Assembly (NCBI GenBank): GCA_964584245.1
Contig: CAZOZK010000042.1
Location: 1 to 8,774 of the forward strand
Direction: 5' to 3'
From: CAZOZK01 sp964584245
GTDB taxonomy: Bacteria > Patescibacteriota > Microgenomatia > UBA1400 > PJMF01
Length of the DNA: 8,774 nt
Position 1 is the first letter of the stretch. Every line of letters starts with the position of its first letter. A model generated the notes under the pieces. The model did no database searches, was not told the origin of the DNA, and saw nothing but the letters and a program-made list of their open reading frames with translations. Positions 1 to 6,691 of the stretch are shown here, one piece after another. The position numbers were made by a program, and so were the translations under genes.

Positions 1-1619
1 CCCACAATGCAATTGTGCATTACAAAGGTCGTCGTGTGTTTATTGTAAATGGACGCACCCAAGATGGTGCGGGTTTTGATGATTTTACCGTCGGTGCCTA
101 TGAATTTGAAGGCAAAGAAGGTTCATTTCGTGATGCAGAAGACGGCCAATTAGGAAAAAATGGTGTGGAACATGGCAGTGTCGATTCTGTGGTTCGATTC
201 TGCGCTTCGGTTGAGCCAAAAGTCAAAACAACGTTGTACTACTGGATCTGTGCAGGCAAATCACTTGAGGAAGCATATGGCCTCAACGCCATGGTCATGG
301 AAAAAACTCCACAATCAATGATTCATTCAACTGAGCATTACTGGCAAGCTTGGTTACGAAAAAGTGAGATTCGCACCGATGTGCTAACCGATCAACAGAA
401 AAAATTATTTGATACGTCGTTATTTATTTTGCGTGCTCATTCTGATAATGACGGCAGCATTATTGCCTCTGCAGATAGTGAAATGATTGAGTACGGCAAA
501 GATGATTACTCATACATGTGGCCACGTGATGCAGCGCACATTGTCTCGGTGCTCGACCAGGCTGGCTATAGCGAAGTCACCAAACCTTTTTTTGAGTTTT
601 GTCGTGATGTCTTGCATCCCGATGGGTACTTGCATCACCGATTTAATGCCGACCAAAGTTTGGGTTCGACTTGGCATTCAAATTTGTCACAAAGTGAATG
701 GATAAAGGATAAAATTTTGCAGCTGCCCATCCAAGAAGATGAAACTGCAGGTGTGCTTTTTTCTTTGTGGGTGCATTACATTGAGTCAAAAGACCTTGAA
801 TTTATTGAGGCATTATACAAACCATTTATAGAAAAAATGGCTGATTTCTTGGTAAGTTTTAGAAATAAAGATACTGGATTGCCAATGCCATCTTATGATT
901 TGTGGGAAGAGAAAATTGGTGTATCAACCTACACGTGCGCCGCTGTCTACGGTGGATTAATGGCCGCAGCACAGTTTAGTGAGTTGTTGGGTAAGCGAAA
1001 TCATATGCGCACCTATCGAGAAGCTGCCAAAGAAATCAAAAAAGCAGCTAGTAAGTATTTGTACAATGAGCGAGTCCGGTCATTTATTCGTTTTGCTACT
1101 GTCGAAGAAAAAGGAACTGTAGTCCAGCACGAAATTGTGGACGCAAGTTCGCTGTATGGATTGTGGCACTTTGGCATGTTCTCGCAAAGCGATCCCCTGT
1201 TTCAAAATACCTTGAAGGCCGTGAGTGAACGGTTAACAAATCCTACAGAAGTTGGTGGTGTGATTCGCTATGAGCACGACAATTATTTTAGGAGTACTGA
1301 TATTTCAAATCCTTGGTTTATTACCACCATGTGGGAAGCACAGCGACGTTTAAGTAGCGCCACAGTAACACAAGAAGATCTGGATTTTACCCAAGAAATT
1401 TTTGATTGGGTGCTCCAGCACATGTATCCTTCTGGTGTGTTGGCTGAGCAGCTTAATCCTTATACTGCGCAGTCGTTATCTGCCACACCACTAGCTTGGA
1501 GTCACGCGGTGTATGTTGAATTGGTGCTCAAGTATATTGAGGCATTGCGCCGATTAGGCAAGTTGCCTGAGGCTCCTGCAACGGCACAATCAACAGTAAA
1601 ACCATTTCATGAGCTGTAG
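1..1619 (+). CDS. Glycoside hydrolase family 15 (glucoamylase/glucodextranase type), 5'-truncated by the window edge
   Basis: This enzyme probably removes glucose from the non-reducing ends of alpha-glucans such as starch, glycogen or dextrins by an inverting mechanism. The gene enters from the left edge. The first complete codon is at 3, and the frame is open back to the edge (HNAIVHYKGRR), so the GTG at 15 is internal and not the start. About 538 residues are visible; family members of roughly 600-670 residues imply that much of the N-terminal beta-sandwich domain is missing. The (alpha/alpha)6 catalytic domain is complete: the substrate-binding WPRD motif is at 519-530, LPIQEDETAG at about 723-752, the general-acid Glu in YDLWEE at 906-908, and the general-base Glu in LAEQL at 1446-1448, followed by SATPLAWSHA. 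It ends with TAG at 1617-1619. A sugar kinase and pgi follow on the same strand. Whether it is secreted cannot be judged without the N-terminus. Exact bond specificity (alpha-1,4, alpha-1,6, trehalose) is not readable from sequence alone. Confidence 0.93.
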   Translation, partial: HNAIVHYKGRRVFIVNGRTQDGAGFDDFTVGAYEFEGKEGSFRDAEDGQLGKNGVEHGSVDSVVRFCASVEPKVKTTLYYWICAGKSLEEAYGLNAMVMEKTPQSMIHSTEHYWQAWLRKSEIRTDVLTDQQKKLFDTSLFILRAHSDNDGSIIASADSEMIEYGKDDYSYMWPRDAAHIVSVLDQAGYSEVTKPFFEFCRDVLHPDGYLHHRFNADQSLGSTWHSNLSQSEWIKDKILQLPIQEDETAGVLFSLWVHYIESKDLEFIEALYKPFIEKMADFLVSFRNKDTGLPMPSYDLWEEKIGVSTYTCAAVYGGLMAAAQFSELLGKRNHMRTYREAAKEIKKAASKYLYNERVRSFIRFATVEEKGTVVQHEIVDASSLYGLWHFGMFSQSDPLFQNTLKAVSERLTNPTEVGGVIRYEHDNYFRSTDISNPWFITTMWEAQRRLSSATVTQEDLDFTQEIFDWVLQHMYPSGVLAEQLNPYTAQSLSATPLAWSHAVYVELVLKYIEALRRLGKLPEAPATAQSTVKPFHEL

Positions 1620-1649
1620 TTTTTGTCCTCTAGTTTTTAGTGTGATTCC

Positions 1650-1680
1650 TTTTGTTTAGAGTGTAATTCTGTTACAGTAA
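1650..1680 (+). promoter_or_regulatory. Weak candidate promoter for the sugar kinase gene
   Basis: The 65-bp gap after the GH15 stop is T-rich and has no Shine-Dalgarno before the ATG at 1685. A TTGTTT (1652-1657) and a TACAGT (1673-1678), 15 bp apart, resemble -35 and -10 elements. The -10 candidate would place the transcript start at or next to the ATG, as seen more clearly at other genes in this window. TGTAAT at 1662-1667 is an alternative -10 but lacks a good -35. The match is weak, and read-through from the GH15 gene is equally possible. Confidence 0.3.
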
Positions 1681-1684
1681 ACAT

Positions 1685-2608
1685 ATGCAGTATTTTTTAG
1701 CAATCGATGGTGGCGGCACCAAAACCAAGGTTTTGTGCGCTGATGAAACTGGCAAAGTTATTGGCGAGGGTTTATCTGGACCGACCAACCTTACTGCTAC
1801 CAATGCTGGATCTGCAAGTTTTAGTTTGCAGGAAGCAATTCGCCAAGCTATACAAGGTCTCCCAAGTGGGTTAGAAATGAGCAATGTGGTCATGGGTTTG
1901 GCCGGTATGGACACTCCCGATGAAAAACAGGTTGCAGAATCAATTTTTGGCCAAGTATTTTTGACCTATGGAATCAAGAAATTCACACTGGTTAATGACA
2001 TTGTGATTGGTATGGCCAGCGGCAGCTCGCATCCAGATGCAATTACTTTGATTTCTGGAACTGGTTCGAATTGTTATGGTCGTAATGCAGAGGGCAAAGA
2101 AGCTAAAAGTAGTGGCATGGATTTTCTATTGGCGGATCAGGGTTCGGGATATCAAATTGGTTTGGATACACTGAAAATGGCGGTCAAAAGTTATGACGGA
2201 CGTGTGCAAAAATCAAAGTTGGAAGAGTTGGTGTGCCAGTATTTTCAGATTGAATCGATTGCGCATCTCAAGAGATATGTCTACAGTCCTCAAATGACAA
2301 AACCAGAAATCGCAGAGTTGGCCAAGCTGACACTGCAAGCCCACGAGCTAGGTGATACTGTGGCTACCGGGATTTTGGAGTGGGCGGTGTTTGAGTTGGC
2401 TGAGATGGCTCGGGCGGTGCTCGACAAGTTGGCAATGAGGGATCGATTGGTGGATTGTGTTTTGGTTGGCACTATAACTAAGCATGAGTTTGTTTCCAGG
2501 CGGCTTTCTGATCGCTTGACTGAGTTGTGTCCACAGATTGTGTTGGTGTGTCCAGATCAGGAACCAGTTTCTGGCGCGCTCAAAATGGCAATGGCTCAGA
2601 ATACATAA
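1685..2608 (+). CDS. BadF/BadG/BcrA/BcrD-type ATPase, N-acetylglucosamine/glucose kinase-like
   Basis: A 307-residue protein of the actin-like (ASKHA) sugar kinase fold, in the family that contains N-acetylglucosamine kinase. The N-terminal phosphate loop is DGGGTKTK (residues 8-15). The probable catalytic Asp is D105 in LVNDIV, and the second phosphate motif GTGSN lies at 125-129. A DQGSGYQIG stretch (151-159) matches the family's usual DEGSxYWIG, with Glu replaced by Gln. Length is normal for the family. It lies between a glucose-releasing glycosidase and glucose-6-phosphate isomerase, so I infer that it phosphorylates glucose (or GlcNAc/glucosamine) with ATP in the cytoplasm. The family alone does not settle the substrate. 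The ATG at 1685 is the first start giving the conserved N-terminus; it has no Shine-Dalgarno and may be leaderless. It ends with TAA, 35 bp before pgi, and could be co-transcribed with it. Confidence 0.85.
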   Translation: MQYFLAIDGGGTKTKVLCADETGKVIGEGLSGPTNLTATNAGSASFSLQEAIRQAIQGLPSGLEMSNVVMGLAGMDTPDEKQVAESIFGQVFLTYGIKKFTLVNDIVIGMASGSSHPDAITLISGTGSNCYGRNAEGKEAKSSGMDFLLADQGSGYQIGLDTLKMAVKSYDGRVQKSKLEELVCQYFQIESIAHLKRYVYSPQMTKPEIAELAKLTLQAHELGDTVATGILEWAVFELAEMARAVLDKLAMRDRLVDCVLVGTITKHEFVSRRLSDRLTELCPQIVLVCPDQEPVSGALKMAMAQNT

Positions 2609-2611
2609 CTG

Positions 2612-2627
2612 TAGTACATTTGTACTA
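2612..2627. repeat. Perfect 6-bp inverted repeat between kinase and pgi (operator or small hairpin)
   Basis: TAGTAC-ATTT-GTACTA is an exact dyad with a 4-base loop, located 4 bp after the kinase stop and 5 bp before the pgi Shine-Dalgarno. As RNA it would form a short, weak hairpin without a following U-run, so it is not a typical intrinsic terminator. As DNA it has the size of a small operator. Its function is not shown by the sequence. Confidence 0.45.
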
Positions 2628-2632
2628 GATTC

Positions 2633-2639
2633 GAGGAAG
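2633..2639 (+). promoter_or_regulatory. Shine-Dalgarno site of pgi
   Basis: GAGGAAG, with its GAGG core ending 7 bp before the ATG at 2644, is the only well-placed Shine-Dalgarno in this window. It supports 2644 as the pgi start. It also shows that the organism uses leadered translation for genes that sit inside a transcript. Confidence 0.75.
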
Positions 2640-2643
2640 ACCT

Positions 2644-3906
2644 ATGCAACAATCATCTATGCCCCACCAGTTAGTTTCGCTAAACTTAGATCTACTTTTT
2701 GCTGATCGCGCCACTCACTATGGTATTAAACCAGAAACTATTGCGAGCACTCAAGCTCAGGTGGCTGAGGCAACGGCAAGTGTGGAAGAAAATGTTGCCA
2801 AATTAAGTAACGCTACTCTGTTAGAACAAACCCAAACTGCTTTTTCTCAGATTTCCTGGGCCAAGCAGATGATTGTGGTTGGAATTGGTGGATCCGATTT
2901 GGGTGGTCGAACAATCCAACAAGCGCTGCAAGTTGATATTCCCCCAATGCAGGTTATTTTTCATGGTGATTCGACAGATCCTGAACAAATTCGTCGATTG
3001 TTTTTGCGTATTTCATTGCCAGAAAGTGTATTTGTGATTATTTCAAAATCTGGCGAGACGGTCGAAACAATTTCCCAATATTTATTTTGGAAAGAACAGC
3101 TTCGCACGAATCATCCAGAACTTGATTGGACCAAACATTTTGTGTTTATTACCGATGCTAATAAAGGTATTTTGCGAAAAGAAGCAGATGCATTTGGCGT
3201 TTTGACCCTGCCGATTCCAGATTCAGTTGGTGGCCGATTTTCGGTGCTTACTCCGGTTGGATTGCTCCCTGCTCTAGCAATGGGTGTTGATTGTGCAGGT
3301 TTATTGGAAGGTGCTCGAGCATTTGCCAGCGATAGCAGCCAGCGACAGTTGGCATACGATTTTGCAACAACGCAATATCAATTGTATGTACAAGGGATAC
3401 AAGTTGTTGTTTGTATGCCATATAGTATTGCGCTCGAGGAATTTGCTCGCTGGTTCAGACAGTTATGGGCAGAATCTTTGGGCAAAGATGGCAAAGGAAT
3501 TTTACCAATTCAATCACGTGGTCCAGCGGATCAGCATTCTCAGGGACAGTTTTATAATCAAGGTGCTCCACTGCAATCAGTCCTATTTTTACGAGTCGAA
3601 CAACCAAAACAGGATTTTGTTTTGCCATCTACAGACATTGCAGAACTTAAATATTTGACAGGTCATACTTTCCAAGAAATTTGTTTGGCTGAACAAACTG
3701 CAACAGCGCAGGCGTTAGCAGAAGTTGGCCGACCAAGTGCGACGTTGTCGATTCGTGCTTTAGACGCGAAAAACCTTGGCGCTTTATTTTTATTCTTTGA
3801 ATTAGCAGTGGTACATGCCGCGCAGTTACTCAAGGTGAATGCGTTTGATCAACCAGGAGTTGAACAAGGCAAACAGATTATGTATCGGTTGCTGGGCGCT
3901 GCTTGA
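2644..3906 (+). CDS. pgi: Glucose-6-phosphate isomerase, short bacterial form
   Basis: Interconverts glucose-6-phosphate and fructose-6-phosphate in the cytoplasm, feeding glycolysis or the pentose pathways. The 420 residues carry two SIS-type sugar-isomerase domains: GIGGSDLGGR at 80-89, the phosphate-binding SKSGET at 134-139, and the family signature DSVGGRFS at 193-200. The residues expected for catalysis are present: Glu277 in WAESLGKDG, His298 in DQHSQGQ, and Lys410 near the C-terminus in GVEQGKQ. It is shorter than the roughly 550-residue enterobacterial/eukaryotic enzyme and close to the roughly 450-residue Gram-positive type. The start has a good Shine-Dalgarno. The TGA stop (3904-3906) overlaps the -35 box of the next gene's promoter. 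Placement after a GH15 glycosidase and a sugar kinase supports a glucan-to-fructose-6-phosphate route. Confidence 0.96.
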   Translation: MQQSSMPHQLVSLNLDLLFADRATHYGIKPETIASTQAQVAEATASVEENVAKLSNATLLEQTQTAFSQISWAKQMIVVGIGGSDLGGRTIQQALQVDIPPMQVIFHGDSTDPEQIRRLFLRISLPESVFVIISKSGETVETISQYLFWKEQLRTNHPELDWTKHFVFITDANKGILRKEADAFGVLTLPIPDSVGGRFSVLTPVGLLPALAMGVDCAGLLEGARAFASDSSQRQLAYDFATTQYQLYVQGIQVVVCMPYSIALEEFARWFRQLWAESLGKDGKGILPIQSRGPADQHSQGQFYNQGAPLQSVLFLRVEQPKQDFVLPSTDIAELKYLTGHTFQEICLAEQTATAQALAEVGRPSATLSIRALDAKNLGALFLFFELAVVHAAQLLKVNAFDQPGVEQGKQIMYRLLGAA

Positions 3907-3931
3907 CAGTCTGGGGTATTCTCTAGATAAT
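3903..3931 (+). promoter_or_regulatory. Near-consensus sigma70 promoter for the AI-2E gene, overlapping the pgi stop
   Basis: A perfect -35 TTGACA (3903-3908), a 17-bp spacer and a -10 GATAAT (3926-3931, five of six consensus bases) are directly visible. The predicted transcript start, about 7 bp after the -10, falls on the GTG at 3938, so the mRNA would be leaderless. The -35 contains the pgi TGA stop codon. Confidence 0.8.
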
Positions 3932-3937
3932 CAACTT

Positions 3938-5011
3938 GTGAAACTCCCTACAGATAACTCCCGATACTTCTTTTATGGACTACTTTTACTTGTGGTAGTT
4001 GTATCAAGTTTGGTGTTTATTCCACTGGCTGGTGCCATTACCCTTGCGTTTTTATCTTCAGTCATGTTCCAACCAATTTACAAACTTTTTCTGCGTTTAT
4101 TTAGGGGACATGCCCAGATTGCATCTGGAGTCAGCGTATTTGTAGTTATCTTAGTAGCACTTATCCCGCTGTTATTGCTTGCACAAATGACACTGTATCA
4201 AGTATTGCAGTTTTCAAATGATGCGCAAGAGTACACCAAAATTCATCCATTGAGTTTAGATAGTAGTGTTGGATATGCTAATGATGTTTTAGGTTCAATT
4301 CCTATTTTGGAGCAAGAAATTACCGTTGACCAAGCACGAGAAACGATCGATCAAAGCATTTCATCAGTTGCACGTGCAATTTTAGATTTTGCGCTGCGAA
4401 CTGGAGCTAGTACCCCTGATCTGTTATCACAGTTATTCATTTATTTATTTTTGCTATTTTTCTTTTTTCCACTTCAGAAAAAAATCCCAAAAATTATTTC
4501 CAATATAAGCCCACTTCGCGACGAACTTAATTATATGTTCATCAACAAAGCTATGGCTATGGCTGAGTCAATGGTGAGCGGCATTTTTGTTATCTCATTT
4601 ATACAAGCACTTGCGGGTGGCATTTTATTATCGTTACTTGGCACCCCATATGTAGTGTTCTGGGCGGTAAGTATGTTTGTGATGGGTGTTATCCCAGTCA
4701 TAGGCTCGAGCTCTGTGCTCTACTTATTAGGTTTTATATATCTTTTGACTGGGAATATTTGGCAGGGTGTACTTATTATTGTGATTACAACACTTATTAT
4801 TAGTAATATTGATAACGTTCTGCGACCTCGATTGGTTTCAAAAGAAGCAGCGTTGCATCCTTCACTTGTGTTGATTGGAGTCCTGGGTGGATTAAAAGCT
4901 TTTGGATTATTGGGTATTATTTATGGTCCAGTTATTTTGATTCTCTTGACCAGTATGCTCAGTGTATTCGAAAGTAATCACTCATCAAAATTACTTGATT
5001 CTCAAAAGTAG
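3938..5011 (+). CDS. AI-2E family transporter (PF01594-type polytopic membrane protein)
   Basis: A multi-pass inner-membrane protein of the AI-2E exporter/TqsA-PerM family. Members have been linked to autoinducer-2 export and to Na+/H+ exchange; which substrate applies here is unknown. From the GTG at 3938 it has 357 residues, typical of the family. Hydrophobic segments begin at about residue 11. An extracytoplasmic-type soluble stretch occupies roughly residues 88-160. The family's C-terminal half is clear: MGVIPVIGSS, then DNVLRPRLVSKEA, then LVLIGVLGGLKAFGLLGIIYG. An ATG at 3839 in the same frame would put 33 non-hydrophobic residues inside pgi. I prefer GTG 3938 because the promoter predicts transcription starting there and the protein then begins just before the first membrane helix. 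It has no Shine-Dalgarno. It converges with the lactate permease, with 7 bp between stops and no hairpin terminator. Confidence 0.88.
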   Translation: MKLPTDNSRYFFYGLLLLVVVVSSLVFIPLAGAITLAFLSSVMFQPIYKLFLRLFRGHAQIASGVSVFVVILVALIPLLLLAQMTLYQVLQFSNDAQEYTKIHPLSLDSSVGYANDVLGSIPILEQEITVDQARETIDQSISSVARAILDFALRTGASTPDLLSQLFIYLFLLFFFFPLQKKIPKIISNISPLRDELNYMFINKAMAMAESMVSGIFVISFIQALAGGILLSLLGTPYVVFWAVSMFVMGVIPVIGSSSVLYLLGFIYLLTGNIWQGVLIIVITTLIISNIDNVLRPRLVSKEAALHPSLVLIGVLGGLKAFGLLGIIYGPVILILLTSMLSVFESNHSSKLLDSQK

Positions 5012-5018
5012 ATAGATT

Positions 5019-6653
5019 TTACTGCAGTACGTGGAGTAAGTATCCAAACAATCCAAGAAAAAGTCCGTACACTAACGCTGGCTTAATGAGCAACACCAAC
5101 ATATTTCTCTCGGATATTTTTGAGTCAGTAGCTGCTAAGACTGCTATTATATTGTGCAGGGCAATAATGTTGCCTCCAGTTGCCCCCAAAACCTGTAGGG
5201 CTAGGACAAGTGGAATCGAGAACTTCCCAACCAAAGCGGCCTCAGCTTGAAAACCAGCAAATAAAATATTGGAGACTGTTACGCTTCCTGCTATCAATGC
5301 GCCAAACATACCAATAAATGGTGCAACAAGTGGCCAGGCAATGGGAATTGTACTAACCATTTTGGCACAGAACACGGGGATGCTGGGGTTTCCAGCTGAA
5401 TTATTTCCAGAAAATAATAAGAGTTGCGCCAAAAAAATCAGTGCAGATAATGTTATTGCTGGTTTACTCATTTTTGAGAGTGTCGCAGTAAGCAGTCCTC
5501 GTATTTTTTTTCCACCAGGTTTGTAAATGATGAGTGCTGCCAGCGTGCCAAGCAACAGATAGAGTGCCGGTGAATAGAGCGGACGAAGTGTGTGTTGCAC
5601 TTGTACGCCCGCCACTTGAGAAACTGTTACTGCCCCTGTTGATTGAGCAATTGCATTGAATGGCAAGTTAGGTATCCGAGAAAGAATCAAAAAAAACACT
5701 GTGAATGTATAGGGAATACTTGCCAAAATTTTTGTTTGAGTACTGTAGTGACTATTGGATTTTTTGGCCGAAATAGGTTGCGTTTTTTTAGATTTTACAT
5801 CCGCAAAAGTCCACGGATGTTTGATGGCAAAAAATGGTAGTTTGAGTAACAGTATGAAGGCAATTCCACCAATTAATGATCCCAAGAGTGCGGGAAATTC
5901 AAATCCAAAAATAAGTGCAATTGAATAAAACGGAATGCAGTAGCACAAGGCTGCCAGCAGGGCGTGTTTCCACACGGCAAGCCCATCTTTCCAATTTCCA
6001 CCAAAAGTTGTGGTGAGTAACACAACCATCACTAATGGAAAAATGAGTGCTGCGGGCAACCCAACTGCAACAAAATACAGCAATACTTGTTGTAACGTGA
6101 GCCCAGTTACTAGCCCTTCAGGCGAGCTCAAAAATGGTGCTATTCCCTGCGTAAGACCAATCAGGAATGGTGTGCCGACTGCGCCAAACGCAGTTGAAAG
6201 CGTGTTGCCTAGCAAAGAAATTAGGATCGCCCCGCGGACTGGAAAGCCAATCACGACTAATAATGGCGCCGCGAGCATGGCAGGTGTGCCAAAGCCTGCA
6301 ATTCCCTCAATAAATCCTACGAAAAATACGCCGATCAAGAGTGTCTGAATTCGTCTATCTGGAGAAACTGACACGAGCACATTTTTGATCACGCTTATTG
6401 CTCCAACTTCTTGGAGTAAGGCTACCAAAAATAGCGCGGCAAACAGAATCGCTACAATATCAACAGTAACTAAACTGCTTTTTACCAATGCTGCAAGGAT
6501 TGTTGCTCCAGGCACTTGCCACAGCGCAACCAATACAACCAGCAGCACAGCCAACGCTGCAGTTGCTGACCAAAATACCGATTTACGTAACAAAAAAATA
6601 CTCCCAAACAATACAGCAAATGGCAAAATGCAAGCAAAAAAAAGTGGCCACAT
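5019..6653 (-). CDS. lctP: L-lactate permease (LctP/LldP family)
   Basis: A 544-residue polytopic membrane protein of the lactate permease family (TC 2.A.14), which moves lactate, and in some members glycolate, with protons across the cytoplasmic membrane. Diagnostic stretches are GFIEGIAGFGTPAM (residues 113-126) and the late block with SNILFAGFQAEAA (461-473) and LGATGGNIIALHNIIA (489-504). About a dozen hydrophobic helices are interrupted by a Lys/Ser-rich loop near 279-308. Length is normal and there is no frame damage. The ATG at 6653 is preceded by AAGG 12 bp upstream, too far for a good Shine-Dalgarno. In a fermenting cell it could export lactate made from the sugar route encoded at the left of the window; in a respiring one it would import it. 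The direction is inference. It is divergent from crtI across 38 bp. Confidence 0.93.
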   Translation of the reverse strand: MWPLFFACILPFAVLFGSIFLLRKSVFWSATAALAVLLVVLVALWQVPGATILAALVKSSLVTVDIVAILFAALFLVALLQEVGAISVIKNVLVSVSPDRRIQTLLIGVFFVGFIEGIAGFGTPAMLAAPLLVVIGFPVRGAILISLLGNTLSTAFGAVGTPFLIGLTQGIAPFLSSPEGLVTGLTLQQVLLYFVAVGLPAALIFPLVMVVLLTTTFGGNWKDGLAVWKHALLAALCYCIPFYSIALIFGFEFPALLGSLIGGIAFILLLKLPFFAIKHPWTFADVKSKKTQPISAKKSNSHYSTQTKILASIPYTFTVFFLILSRIPNLPFNAIAQSTGAVTVSQVAGVQVQHTLRPLYSPALYLLLGTLAALIIYKPGGKKIRGLLTATLSKMSKPAITLSALIFLAQLLLFSGNNSAGNPSIPVFCAKMVSTIPIAWPLVAPFIGMFGALIAGSVTVSNILFAGFQAEAALVGKFSIPLVLALQVLGATGGNIIALHNIIAVLAATDSKISERNMLVLLIKPALVYGLFLGLFGYLLHVLQ

Positions 6654-6657
6654 ACTA

Positions 6658-6675
6658 TCAGTTTACCTTAACTGA
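6658..6675. promoter_or_regulatory. Operator-like inverted repeat in the lctP/crtI divergent region
   Basis: TCAGTT-TACCTT-AACTGA is an exact 6-bp inverted repeat with a 6-bp spacer, located within the 38-bp gap between the two divergent start codons. It covers the likely -10 area of the lactate permease (TAAACT read on the minus strand, 6665-6660) and ends just before the crtI -10. A protein bound here could affect both genes. Its size suits a small dimeric regulator, but 6-bp dyads also arise by chance. Confidence 0.4.
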
Positions 6676-6677
6676 GA

Positions 6678-6683
6678 TATACT
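6678..6683 (+). promoter_or_regulatory. -10 element of crtI, near-leaderless start
   Basis: TATACT matches five of six consensus bases and ends 8 bp before the ATG at 6692, putting the transcript start within about two bases of the start codon. No convincing -35 lies 16-18 bp upstream, and there is no Shine-Dalgarno. TATACA at 6683-6688 overlaps it, but its start would fall inside the coding region. Confidence 0.55.
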
Positions 6684-6691
6684 ATACAAAT

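Noticed and set aside
1617..1638. Direct repeat TAGTTTTT (1617-1624 and 1631-1638) after GH15 as a possible terminator or repeat element
   Set aside because: It is two short T-rich copies without a hairpin. This is within chance for AT-rich intergenic DNA.
1669..1677. CTGT-T-ACAG dyad over the kinase -10 region as an operator
   Set aside because: The arms are only 4 bp, too short to separate from chance.
3839..3937. ATG at 3839 as start of the AI-2E gene
   Set aside because: The added residues overlap the conserved pgi C-terminus in another frame and show no family similarity. The promoter starts transcription at about 3938.
5020..5029. TACTGCAGTA palindrome between the convergent genes as a terminator
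   Set aside because: It has no loop or U-run and lies mostly in the coding end of the lactate permease.
6010..6675. Plus-strand open frames (6010-6348, 6385-6675) opposite the lactate permease
   Set aside because: They are Thr/Asn/Ala-rich shadows of a hydrophobic-protein gene on the opposite strand, with no start signals or domain features.
6488..6691. In-frame upstream extension of the crtI reading frame (68 extra residues)
   Set aside because: It is wholly antisense to the 5' end of the lactate permease, is low-complexity Gln/Ala-rich, and lies before the -10 box and the Rossmann strand. The ATG at 6692 fits the family.
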